A stretch of DNA of 64,000 bases. It comes from Crossaster papposus. Lineage: Eukaryota > Echinodermata > Asteroidea > Velatida > Solasteridae. This document shows positions 40,406 through 50,065 of the stretch, piece after piece (positions within the stretch are counted from its first letter, which is position 1; every line of letters starts with the position of its first letter). The notes beneath the pieces were generated by a model. The model did not search any database, was not told where the DNA came from, and was given only the letters and a program-made list of their open reading frames with translations. The position numbers and the translations under genes were made by a program. The stretch lies in NCBI GenBank assembly GCA_037893245.1, contig JBAIAA010000009.1:2232001-2296000 (forward strand). The letters are read 5' to 3'.

Positions 40406-40532
40406 TATTTAAATCGAAAATGTACAAACAATAAATGAAACAGATAAACGCCAGATAAATTAAGAATCTCAAAATGACAACTGGCAAATCTACACGATTG
40501 TATTTACAACTAATGGAAGGATTTTCAAAGGA
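40406..40532. other. AT-rich unassigned sequence right of element A
   Basis: About 127 bp of non-satellite, non-LTR DNA between the element A LTR remnant and the resumption of satellite. No motif or coding signal recognised, and no obvious match to the left flank. Confidence 0.45.
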
Positions 40533-41389
40533 AAGGACACTGGTGGCATAGGCGTCAGGACACTGGCGGCATAGGCATATGCGGCAAAACACGTGTACAT
40601 ACATACACATAAGAAAAACATGGCTGCGAATGAGGATAATTTTCTGAACTTATATCTGAGCTGCGAACCTCAACGTTGTTCAAGAATGAAGAGACAATAA
40701 CCAGCTCGACATCTGAGCCAAAATATTGCCAAATTTCTCACGGGAAAAAAACCCAAACTGTGAGACTCATGCGTCAGGACACTGGCGGCATAGGCCTATG
40801 CGGTAATACATGTGTATTCATTCAACGAGAAGGAATAGACCTCACCAGCTCGACATCTAAGCCAAAATATTGCCAAATGTTTCACTGGAATAAACCAAAA
40901 CTGTGAGACTCATGCGTGAGGACACTGGCGGCGGCATAGGCCTATGCGACAATACACGTGTATATACATACACATCAGAAAACATGTCGACAATTTTGTC
41001 GACTTATATCTGAGCTGCGAACCTCAACGTTGTTGAAGAATGAAGAGACCCTCACTACCTCCATATCTGAGCTAACATATTGTCACAATTCTCACCGGAA
41101 GAGGCCAAAAATTTGAGACTCATGCGTCAGGACACTGGCGGCATAGGCCTATGAGGCAATACACGTGTATATACATAAACAGAAGTAAACAATTATGCGA
41201 ATAAGGATAATGTTATCGACTTATATCTGAGCTGCGAGCCTCAACGTTGTTCGAGAATGAAGAGACACTCACCAGCTCGACATCTGAGCCAAAGTATTGC
41301 CAAATGTCTCACTGGAAAAAATAAACTGAGAAACTCATGCGTCAGGATACTGGCGGCATAGGCCTATGCGGCAATACACGTGTACATAC
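40533..41389. repeat. Satellite island between elements A and B
   Basis: About four monomers of the 217 bp family. The first contains a local duplication of the GGACACTGGNGGCATAGGC segment. The unit from 40758 to 40900 is only 143 bp long; GTGTATTCATTCAACGAGAA bridges a deletion of the middle part. The last monomer is cut by the element B insertion after CGTGTACATAC. Confidence 0.92.
41386..41389. repeat. Element B target-site duplication, left
   Basis: ATAC directly precedes the left LTR, and ATAC (51527-51530) directly follows the right LTR. Removing the element and one copy restores the usual monomer GTGTACATACATACACAT exactly, which confirms the insertion borders. Confidence 0.85.
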
Positions 41390-42879
41390 TGTGGCGGAAC
41401 GCGACGTCGGCGGGAAGACCTTCCGGGACAGATCTTATTGATCCCAGGACTCCAACCAACGCCTATTATCCCACAAAACTATTTATAACCTTACGAGGGG
41501 ATGAGCGGCTATCCAGACGCAAGGGGGACAATTACGAACGGCGGACTTAGCCTAGGGGCAGTTCGTTTGGTGGAAATATACCACCGTTCTGTGATTGAGA
41601 GGGTAACTTGATGTAATATAATCGGAGCACTAATGAATTGGTGCTAATAGTCCTCACACACTGCAAATAAACCTCGGTGACAACAGATTTCAAGGACGAG
41701 TATGATTGGTCTTATTCTTCTTTGATCAAAGCCTTAATTATATTATAAGCAATCAATATATTTATACAATGATAATCCTGGCTTGTTACAACAAGGGGTC
41801 AACTGCACCTCCTATAATAAACTTAGCTAGAAGTAGTCCTCACTGTGGTCAACTGCACCACTATAAATAACTTGGCTCCAAATAGTCCTCACTGTGGTCA
41901 ACTGCACCACTATAAATATAACAACTAATAACAATATAAATCCTCACATGTCTTTACTAGCAAATAAAGTAACACTTAAGGGGGGGGGGGGGGGGGGGTA
42001 CTTGCAATAACCCTCACACAAAATAAATGAGCTCCACAAAAACCAAAAATAATCCTCACTGAAAAGAACGATCAGAATAACCCATGTTGGACTTTAGAAA
42101 CAATAGACCAGGTAAACGTCTCTGGGGACAGCTAGCTTAATGATCAGGGATGCACTCAACCGATGCTACGCCGCCTGGCATAGAACACGGCATGCAGACC
42201 CTTCAATCACCCTCAGCTCTGCTAAATCCCAATCAACAGGTTACCCTAGCCCCGTCCCTTAAAGTCCCAGTGTTATCTGACTATCGGAACAGCTATTCAA
42301 TCCACGAGGGTACCGCGCTACTATTCCAGCAACAGTTACCCTCACACAACTACATAGATCGGTAATTATGCACAGACCAGGGTGCGAGTACCCTCACAAG
42401 AACTAAGCGCTACGACGGTAAGCCTCACAGAGCTAGCTACTCGACAACCACCGGATCGCCACTCAGCCGTCACCGCCACTACAGCGTTAACCCGACGACA
42501 GGCAATCGCCACCCACAACAAGTAACACTAGCTCTTGAACCAGGCTTCACTACCCTCGCACACACTAGTTCCCGCAATAAATGCAATAACAATACACGGT
42601 AAAGTATACAACTACACTTACCGAAGCTAACGTTGAAACCCTGTTTCGTGTCGTGAGGAATGGAATCGTGCAAGTAACAGACATAGGTCATGTAGCATAG
42701 CCACCATTTGCAAGAACTGCCCAAAGCTTCGACGAAGCCCGGACTAGAACCATACGCGCTGCTGATTGGTCACTGGATGGTCACCGATATACGCGGTGCG
42801 AACCACTGATTGGCCCCCACACTCAATGCATTAAAATACATGAATTAGACAAGTTTTAGTCTGACCCTATTTCGCCACA
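41390..42879 (-). repeat. Element B 3' LTR (1490 bp)
   Basis: Direct repeat of 50066-51526, bounded by TGTGGCG...CGCCACA on either strand. The element is on the minus strand, so this is its 3' LTR. It contains a run of 19 G at 41980-41998, a degenerate 49-50 bp tandem repeat (GGTCAACTGCAC at 41797, 41847 and 41896), and nine CCTCAC hexamers (41652, 41838, 41887, 41942, 42012, 42054, 42340, 42392 and 42423). Relative to the other LTR it has about 36 extra bases after ACGTTGAAA. A 71-codon plus-strand ORF at 42150 occurs in both LTRs, only because the LTRs are copies. Confidence 0.95.
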
Positions 42880-43508
42880 CAGGCCCCAGCTAAGCTTAGT
42901 CCGTCTCGGACTAAAAAGCTTAACAATTATAAGAAACAGGGCCAACTAATATTAAATAGTATACATTCATAAAATCTGTCACCTATAATTCATAAGAAAC
43001 AAAAGTAATGTGTGAGGTCTACCTTGGCAAATGGGCCCAATAGACCTCGCGTATAAGTTGTACCCTGCTATGACACGAATACATTATCTAAATACCCTCA
43101 CTACAATACTGCGAGGTCCTCTTAATTTATACTTGTAACAACTGAGGCTTACTATACCTCATGTTCAATAATACAAAAGTATGCAAGTTGTACAATCCTA
43201 ATTCTCCTGTGAGGTAGTCTGTTTTCCTTTTTATGGAAAACTGAATTTGTCAAAATTAGGTTTTTAGTTACTAAAAGCAGTAATCAAGAATCAACGAAAA
43301 TTATCAGATATTTTACACCTAATTCTTAATTAGGCTCATTGAGAGTTCATATGTACAGGTTTCTCCCGATGGCGTCGTTCTACTTGCTGTTTTTGCTGAG
43401 GTTGTAGCAGTTGGCGTCCACAGGCCTTCGGTACAAGTTCTCCTCCACGACCGAAATCTTCGTCCTCTTGGCTGGGGTTCCGTCTCCGTCTCGGCACACT
43501 CAGTCATG
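42880..43508 (-). other. Element B 3' untranslated region
   Basis: Non-coding stretch between the integrase stop and the 3' LTR. The polypurine-like end before the LTR is weak (minus AGCTGGGGCCTG). A hairpin TTAGTCCG-TCT-CGGACTAA lies at 42896-42914, next to the LTR border. The remainder of the pol tail may decay into 43319-43508 in another frame. Confidence 0.6.
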
Positions 43509-44445
43509 TTACAGGGGTGGCAGTACCTCGGACACTGGTTCCTCAACCAATGGTTCTTCTACCACTTGCGGCTGATACACCCACGCCTTCAAAGCTTCGC
43601 CGGTATACGGCTTTAGCCTGTCTCCGTGAACTACAACAGCCTTCTTTCCAGGCTTCAGCTGAATCCGATAGGTTACATCGGAGAGCCTCTTGACCACCAA
43701 GTACGGTCCTATCCATCGAAGCTCGAGCTTCTGGGATCTCCCCTTTTTCTTGGACTTGTCGTACAGCCAGGCGAACTGGCCTTGTTTCAGGCCTTCGCCA
43801 TGTACCATGCGATCATAATTTCGCTTTTGGTTCCTGGCACTCTGCCCTAGGCACTCTCTGGCCCTGCCATGAGCCTTTTGCAGATCCTGCCGCAACCTCT
43901 GAGCGAAATCCGTTGCTGTGGTGTCCTCCACTGTGGGACACTCAACCAGCAAATCAACGGGAAGCCTCGTTTCCCGTCCAAGCATCATCATGTTTGGAGA
44001 CGCGCCATTTGACTCTTGGGGAGTGCACCGGTAAGCAAAACATGCGTACAGTAAACACTCACCCCAGTCACGCTGCCTCCTCCTCGGCTCAATCATTACA
44101 GCCACCATGTTAACCAATGTTTTGTTGAAACGTTCAACCATCCCATCGGACTTCGGGTTGTACGCTGTGGTCCTCGTCTTGGAAATACCCAGGACCTTAC
44201 ACATTTGGCCAAACACAGCCGATTCAAAGTTTGTCCCCTGATCGGAATGCAATTCCAAGGAAATGCCAAACCGACAGACAAATTCACTGACAAACTTGTT
44301 CGCCACCGTCTCTGCCTTAGCATCAGGCAGAGCATACGCCTCCATCCATTTGGAACAGTAGTCCCCAACTACCATGATCCAGACATTGCCACTGTCACTC
44401 CGAGGGAGTGGCCCCAGCAAGTCCACAGCCACTCTTTCCGTCCCG
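43509..44445 (-). pseudogene. Element B: integrase core and C-terminus, HHCC domain missing
   Basis: The open frame extends upstream to 44597, but gypsy homology begins at about 44445 (ERVAVDLLGPLP). The catalytic triad is present, counting from 44597: D59 (VAVDLLGP), D119 (LHSDQGTNFES), E155 (DGMVERFN), with normal spacing. The GPY/F-type module follows (LRWIGPYLVVKRLSDVTYRI, then VVHGDRLKPY). Immediately upstream, in another frame, the sequence reads KTLWSSWDQLEVRDG, which normally precedes the HHCC zinc-binding domain by some 90 residues. That whole domain is absent, so an internal deletion has joined the connection to the catalytic core near 44440. Confidence 0.88.
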
Positions 44446-44706
44446 CACCTCCAACTGATCCCATGAGGACCAGAGGGTCTTTTGCGCCGAGGAAGCGGCT
44501 GATACAGTCTCCCAATTGGGACAACTGCCCGACTCCTCTTTTGCCGTAACAATCCAACCAATACTTGGATCACTAAGTTGAGCCTCTCTGACCCCATCTC
44601 TAGTCAAGTGTGGTTGGGCAAAGATACCCCTCACCCTCGCCTCAGAAATCGGCAGGTCAGAGTCCACCTCATGGTAACCCTCACCAACCTCATCGGTCTT
44701 GGTCAC
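44440..44706 (-). pseudogene. Element B: RNase H-integrase connection
   Basis: The frame reads ...REAQLSDPSIGWIVTAKEES, SCPNWETVSAASSAQKTLWSSWDQL, the spacer typical of gypsy pol between RNase H and integrase. It is out of frame with both neighbours: a frameshift sits near 44705 and a deletion junction near 44440. Confidence 0.7.
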
Positions 44707-45896
44707 TCATCGGTCATTACTCGATGCCTCAACGGTCCCTGGCGCTTCATCAATCCATCAGCATTTCCATGTTTACGCCCAGGCCTGTGTTGAATTGTCA
44801 CATTGTACTCGCTGAATACTTCCAGCCACCTTGCAAGCTGACCCTCGGGGTCCTTAAAATTAAGCAACCACCTAAAAGCAGCATGATCGGTTCGAAGCAG
44901 CACCTTTTGACCATATAGGTACTGTCTAAACTTCTTGAGGTAGACAACTACCGCCAACAGTTCCCTCCGAGTAACACAATAGTTCCTCTCTGCCTTGCTG
45001 AGTTTACGGCTCGCAAAGGCGAGGACCTTCTCCTCCCCATCATGGATCTGAGACAAAACTGCCCCAATCGCATCTCCACTAGCATCTGTATCTAAGATGT
45101 AGTCACTGTCTGGAACGGGATACGCCAAAATAGGTGAGGTCTGCAGCCTCCGTTTCAGTTCCTCAAACGCTTGCTGACAAGCATCAGACCAGAGGAACTT
45201 TCGTGACTTTTCAGTCAGCGCATGCAGAGGCGACGCCACCTCGGCAAATCCCCTGATAAACTTCCGGTAATAGGAAGCGAGGCCTAAAAAGCTTCGAACT
45301 TCCTTTACACACTTAGGTGTTGGCCAATCGGCCACAGCCCGAACCTTTTCAGGATCGGTAGCCACACCTTCAGACGACACAATATGTCCCAAATAGCCCA
45401 CTGATCTCTGAAACAAGAAGCACTTACTAGGCTTCAACTTTAAACCAGCTTGCCTCAACCTGGTGAGAACGACTCGCAGTCGCTCAATCTCCTCGTTCAC
45501 AGTCTTGCCAAATACAATGACATCATCCAGGTATATCAGCAGGATGTCCTACTGAAGACCTGCCATCACCTTCTCCATCTACCTTTCGAACGTTGCAGGG
45601 GCGTTGCAAAGGCCAAAGGGCATGCAGCGCCACCTGTATAAACCGTTCCGCACTACAAAGGTTGATTTCTGGCTGGCGTCCTCATCGAGGGCAACCTGCC
45701 AATACCCGGACGCTAAATCTAGAGTGGAAAACCACTCTGCACCCTCCAATGCATCTAGTGTCTCGTCGATACGAGGGACAGGGTAAGCATCTTTGATTGT
45801 TACCCTATTCAAACCTCGGTAGTCGACACAAAATCGCTTAGTGCCGTCCTTTTTCCGGACTAGCACTACATTTGCAGCCCAGGGACTATCGGATGG
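44703..45896 (-). pseudogene. Element B: reverse transcriptase-RNase H, 5' part cut off
   Basis: One minus-strand frame from PSDSPWAANVVLVRKKDG (45896) through DYRGLNRVTIKDAYPVPRID, FSTLDLASGYWQVAL, RCMPFGLCNAPATFER, LLIYLDDVIVFG, LKPSKCFLF, FLGLASYYRKFI and RNase H (LDTDASGDAIGAVLSQ, VTRRELLAVV, LRTDHAAFRW, GNADGL). Two in-frame TAG codons (45579-45581 and 45549-45551) lie between the NAPATFER and YLDD blocks. The frame is broken upstream at 45896 by the nested insertion; the preceding codons (EDLQKRGVIE) lie at 47624 and above. Confidence 0.93.
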
Positions 45897-46037
45897 TCGA
45901 GAGGCCGGTGGTGCGATGCTACCATCCGAGAGATTACGGCTGAACGCCTCTAAGTCGGAATCTCTGCCGGTGCGCGGCGACGCCGCAGGCGTCCCGCCCG
46001 AGGGCGGCCCGCGTCAGCGCCTCGTCACGATTCTACC
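45897..46037 (+). rRNA. 28S rRNA fragment (about 140 bp, 3' region)
   Basis: Plus-strand sequence TCGAGAGGCCGGTGGTGCGA, GCTACCATCC, then GGCTGAACGCCTCTAAGTCG, then GC-rich sequence. This matches the conserved stretch near the 3' end of eukaryotic 28S rRNA (consensus ...GGTGCGAAGCTACCATC...GATTATGACTGAACGCCTCTAAGTCAGAATCC). It is far more GC-rich than its surroundings. It is cut off at both ends: on the left it abuts element B pol codons, on the right it runs directly into the RT of element C at about 46038. A pseudogenic fragment, not a functional rRNA. Limits are approximate to about 10 bp, since GGTCGAG could belong to either side on the left. Confidence 0.85.
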
Positions 46038-46919
46038 GGCTTCAAGAATGCCCCAGCATGCTATCAACGTATAATGGATACCTTGCTTGAAAGAATTGAC
46101 GGAGCACAAGCGTTTCTGGATGATGTAATCGTATACAGCAACAGCTGGGAAGAACATCTGGCTGTGTTAGGCGAGGTACTTGGCCGACTTCAAAAGGCGG
46201 GCCTGACAGCAAACCCGACCAAGTGTCGTATTGCAACAACGCAGACCGAGTATTTGGGTAAGCTTGTTGGCCAAGGAGAAGTCAGTCCCCTAACAGAGAA
46301 GGTGGAAGCAGTCTGTGAATTCCCAAGGCCTAAAACCAAGAAACAAGTGAGGCGTTTCTTGGGGATGGTGAATTACTACAAAGATCACCTGCAAAATTTG
46401 TCATCTAAAGCTGTGCCCCTCACTGACCTACTGAAAAAGAGCAAACCAAACCAAGTTATCTGGAACCCCAAATGTGATAATGCTTTCCGGACCCTTAAGT
46501 CGGAGCTTACTAGTGCACCTGTACTCCGGATAGCTGACCATACACTACCATTTCTTGTTCAGACAGATGCATCAGAGAAAGCGGTCGGAGCTGTGCTTAG
46601 TCAGAAGCACGAAAACAGGGAACACCCAATTGCATTTAGATCCAGAAAACTCTCTGAAACACAACAGAAATGGTCAACCATAGAACGTGAACTCTATGCA
46701 ATCATTTTTGCAATCGAACAGTTCAGGTATTACTTGTATGGGACACATTTCATTGTCCAGACAGACCACAAACCACTATCTTGGTTGCAAAACATGAGAA
46801 ACCAAAACAGTAGACTAATGCGATGGTCAATGCTACTACAACAATACCATTTCACTGTGCAACATCGTAGTGGTAAGGCTAGTGCCAATTGTGATTTTGT
46901 AAGTCGACCCTTTGAGTAG
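46038..46919 (+). pseudogene. Element C (nested): RT C-terminal half and RNase H
   Basis: An uninterrupted frame starting abruptly inside an RT block (GFKNAPACYQRIMDTLLERI), then AQAFLDDVIVYSNSWEEHL (the catalytic box is FLDD rather than YLDD), NPTKCRIATTQTEYLG, RRFLGMVNYYKDHL, and a complete RNase H: D in VQTDASEKAVGAVLSQ, E in TIERELYAIIFAIEQF, D in VQTDHKPLSWL, D in ANCDFVSR. It ends at TAG six codons later, and no integrase follows. The reading frame has no stops or frameshifts, so this insertion is younger than the pol it interrupts. The 5' half of the element is missing and replaced by the 28S fragment. Confidence 0.92.
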
Positions 46920-47421
46920 GCTTGCTTACTTGTATTATGCATCAAAAGTTTAATATGGGTAATTATTGAACAGTTGTGAAATTATGTGTCCAAGATTCTT
47001 GTAAATTAAGCATCATTTCTGATCTTGATTACTTTCCTTAAGGCTGGTTAAGTAACTAAGGAATGTTGAAGTAATTAATTTCTGTGCAGAAATCAAGCTT
47101 AATATCGACATTTATGATGAAATGTTAAGATGACTCAAAACAAAAAAGATACATATTTAATTGATGTTCAGTAATTTGGATCACCCTATGTAAGACAATA
47201 AATTTCAACATTTGACTGCTGTATTGTGCTTAGCAAGGAAATGTTTGTTTTTGGCCCAATTGACAATTCAGTTGTATTGAATTACAAGACGGTCCGACTA
47301 TTGTTGAATGTATACATTCATTCAGTAATGACTTGTGGTTGATTTACTATTTAATTAATTGCTGTCCTGTTATTTTAAAGTTATTATCTACTGTTTGTTC
47401 GATTACTCACTGATAATAACT
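46920..47421 (+). other. Element C 3' untranslated region
   Basis: About 500 bp of AT-rich sequence between the RNase H stop and the polypurine tract. No coding potential and no trace of integrase motifs on either strand. Confidence 0.7.
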
Positions 47422-47439
47422 AAAAGGGGGAGGGGAGAA
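47422..47439 (+). promoter_or_regulatory. Element C polypurine tract
   Basis: AAAAGGGGGAGGGGAGAA on the plus strand, immediately before the LTR start TGTTACAG. Its orientation agrees with the plus-strand RT frame. Confidence 0.85.
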
Positions 47440-47440
47440 T

Positions 47441-47623
47441 TGTTACAGTCCAGTAACTAATTTACATACATTGTGCTACACCTTGTGGAATTGCTTTATT
47501 AAAACCCATTCAACCATTGACTGTGCGTCCAAGATAGACGCTGTACAAATAAAATTCAATTCGAAACCAGAGACGAGTGAGAACACATGCGTTTTATTCC
47601 TCTACATACTAAAAGCCGTGACA
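47441..47623 (+). repeat. Element C 3' LTR (183 bp)
   Basis: Begins TGTTACAGTCCAGTAAC after the polypurine tract and ends CCGTGACA at the border with element B pol codons (GVIE on the minus strand). It contains ACAAATAAAATTC, a plausible polyadenylation signal. No second copy exists in the window because the 5' half of the element is absent, so the right end is set by the TG...CA rule and by the resumption of element B. Confidence 0.8.
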
Positions 47624-48678
47624 CTCGATAACCCCTCGTTTCTGCAAATCTTCAACCTGTCTCATTATTTCCTCCTGGTTACACAGGGTATGACGCCGAT
47701 GTCTCTCCTTGATAGGCCTCGCATCGCCCGTACTATGTGGTGCTCCATCACATCAGTCCGCCCTATGTCACCCTCACCAGAAGAAAATACATCCCGGAAA
47801 TCTAACAAACAAGCCTTCACCTCTGCATGATACTCCTCACTGAGGTGGACCTTACTCCGGTCATACAAATCATGCAGGTGACTTGGGAGGTCTCCATGAT
47901 CCTCACACCCACGACTTCCCACCGGCACTACTACCGAGTCAACCACAAAGGTCGCAATTGTACCCACAGTTGTCCCCTTACGAACAACCCGTCTCTCCTT
48001 ATTCGGATTGAATATCCGCAGTGGGAGAGACTCGGCTTGCGGCTCAACCAGCGACCTGGCTAAAAGTAGCCCTTGCTGAGCCAACTCGCCACCACCTTCC
48101 ACAGGCTCAATGATGGCCGGCTGTCCCGATGCCTCACATGTGGTTGCTACCACACCAACAGCCTCATGGCCTGCCGGAATCTCATTGGTCTCGGCCACCA
48201 TAACTCTGCCCACAAACGGCTCCCCGGCACCACTCGTGCATCTCACCTGCTCCCCATTTAGCCTCAACTCAAGGCGACGGAAATCCAAGTTACCGCCAGT
48301 AGGTAACAAGAAATCCATGCATAATATACCGTCATACTTGACATCAGCGAAAATTACCCGAATCGGGTAAACTGCTTTTCCCAACTGTATGTCCACCCAG
48401 GCAACGCCCATCACAGCCAGTGGACTCCCATCGACCTGCTGGATGCTGGACTCTTCAGCTTCCAGCACAGGCCTTTGTTCCCTGGTAATTCTATGGTAGA
48501 CTCGACTACTAATTAGTGTGTCAGTCGACCCTGAATCCACCAGGAACGTACACCTTGCTCCCCTGACAATTCCACTAACAAACAGCCCATACCTAGGCCG
48601 AGTATCAGTGCTTGGCCGAGTGCCTACTGGCTCTCTGCCTTTCGTCTCTCGCCTTTTACTGGCTCTGTTTGTTCCCAA
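47624..48678 (-). pseudogene. Element B: protease and start of pol
   Basis: Frame with the aspartic protease motif CTFLVDSGSTDTLIS (D48-S49-G50 from 48678; the first codon there is TTG, not a real start), followed by DFLLPTGGNLDFRRLEL and the usual spacer to RT ending DIGRTDVMEHHI. A frameshift near 47.70 kb moves the continuation (EEIMRQVEDLQKRGVIE) to another frame, and codon GAG at 47624-47626 is the last before the nested insertion. The frame directly follows the capsid with no nucleocapsid between them. Confidence 0.85.
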
Positions 48679-49447
48679 CTCTTGTAGGGTAGGCCTTCAA
48701 CGTTAAATCAAGGATTGCCTGGCCCAACTCCTGTAGAGTTTCGTTAGGCCCCTGACGTCGGTGCCTTAACTCCACCAAATAATGTTTGGCCTGTCGACCA
48801 GGAACGAATCTCTTCGACAACATCTTTACAAGTTCACTATAAGTGAACTTCCTCGACCCATCACCGAGAATTCGGAGGGCTTCTCCCTGGAGACTAGCAG
48901 CCAACAAATCGGTTGCTTGCTCCTCACTCCACTGATTTACTTGCTTACACGCCTCAAAGTGGCGGTATTGATCGTTCCAAAGAACCTTACCACTGAATCG
49001 GTCGGGGATAATGGTAGGCCTGCGAGGCCCACCACCATGAGGTTTACCGCACTCCTCATTACCCACCAACCCCGACTCCCTTTTAAGTGGCCATGGGCCC
49101 ACTCCAGGCGAGTCAACCTCACCAACAACCTCGTTGGATTTCCCCACAGTAGGACGAGTTGCGAAACTCAACAACTCACTGCGTAAACCTCGCTCCTTAC
49201 TAGCACGGTCATCCTCACAGTCACCAAAGGGATTGACACAAGGACTACGCGTTAGAATAGACCTCACAGGTGTACTCCCAGCGTGCCTTTCTCCCCATGA
49301 ACCCAAATCAGGTGACGTGCCAACACTGGAACGCTCTCGTGCCTTCAATGAGGCATACCCTGAGGTATCCTCCGGAAACTTCCAACTTATCTCCGAATCT
49401 ACCTTCACCAAAGGTGTGTCCCTTCTTTCAGGGGTACCCTCACTCAC
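48656..49447 (-). pseudogene. Element B: gag capsid region, zinc knuckle missing
   Basis: A ~263-codon frame (first codon GTG). Its second half is a gypsy-type capsid: FSGKVLWNDQYRHFEACKQ, LLAASLQGEALRIL, MLSKRFVPGRQAKHYLVELR, ETLQELGQAILDLTLKAYPT (codons ~145-255). The sequence then stops and runs straight into the protease region, so the capsid end and the CCHC nucleocapsid expected in this family are not encoded here. An internal deletion near 48.67 kb is the simplest explanation. Confidence 0.8.
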
Positions 49448-49607
49448 CGACTTTGGCTGTGACAGCCTTCTTGACAGCCTCTAATTCCGAAGAAAGACGA
49501 GCTTTCTACCACCGCAACCACTGAACCTCCATTCTAGATTGGTTCAGGTCATCCTGGACAGAACCCATGTCAGCCTCAGCCGAGGTGACACCCCTGTCCT
49601 TACTCAT
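49448..49607 (-). pseudogene. Element B: probable gag N-terminus
   Basis: An ATG at 49607 opens MSKDRGVTSAEADMGSVQDD, continuing with a helical, charged stretch (KARLSSELEAVKKAVTAKVGE). It is broken by TAG at 49506-49508 and by a frame change at about 49447, where the capsid frame takes over. The assignment rests on position and composition only. Confidence 0.5.
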
Positions 49608-50045
49608 ACCGATGTATCCTCCTGACTAGGAAACTCAGTCTCCACCACACTTTCTACACTTGGCCACTGGCCACTCGGCGACAACGGTACCTCACAGGTA
49701 AATTCCGGCTGTGAAACCACTGGTCCAAAGCCTCCAGAATCCACCAAACGCTGTGTACCGACCACCACCCGGTGAATTCTTAACACTACGGGATAGGCAG
49801 TTGCTGTCTCGCAGTATATTGCAAAGATCGGAACTCCGCTCTAATCCTCAACTGAATCCACACACCAATTAACGATACAAAAAAAACCACAATTCCTAAG
49901 CCAGTAACGACCCAGATCAGCATTACCTGCCAACCTCGTTACCAATTAACCCTCGCAGTGTACCTCACAGAGGTGCACCCACCAACAACAACACGAACAC
50001 AATGTAGATTACAAATTCTCAAATTACAATATACAATCACAGAAT
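49608..50045 (-). other. Element B 5' leader
   Basis: About 440 bp between the primer-binding site and the first gag-like codons. Short ORFs occur, none recognisable. It presumably holds RNA packaging signals in active relatives; nothing specific is visible. Confidence 0.55.
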
Positions 50046-50063
50046 ATCCCACTTCTGACACCA
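50046..50063 (-). promoter_or_regulatory. Element B primer-binding site (tRNA-Leu type)
   Basis: The minus strand reads TGGTGTCAGAAGTGGGAT two bases after the LTR end. It is the exact complement of a tRNA-Leu 3' end (ATCCCACTTCTGACA plus CCA). Several invertebrate gypsy elements, including the clam Steamer element, use a tRNA-Leu primer. Confidence 0.85.
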
Positions 50064-50065
50064 TT

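Larger units (their letters stand above)
45897..47623 (+). mobile_element. Nested chimeric insertion: 28S fragment plus element C
   Basis: Inserted into element B pol in the opposite orientation. The right border is a proper LTR end; the left border is 28S rRNA sequence instead of a 5' LTR. TCGA occurs on both sides of the insertion (GGATGG-TCGA and C-TCGA-TAAC), but a clean target duplication cannot be shown. Confidence 0.75.

Noticed and set aside
42150..42365. 71-codon ORF conserved at 42150 and 50821
   Set aside because: Conserved only because both lie in the two LTRs of element B; it is antisense to the element and has no recognisable domain.
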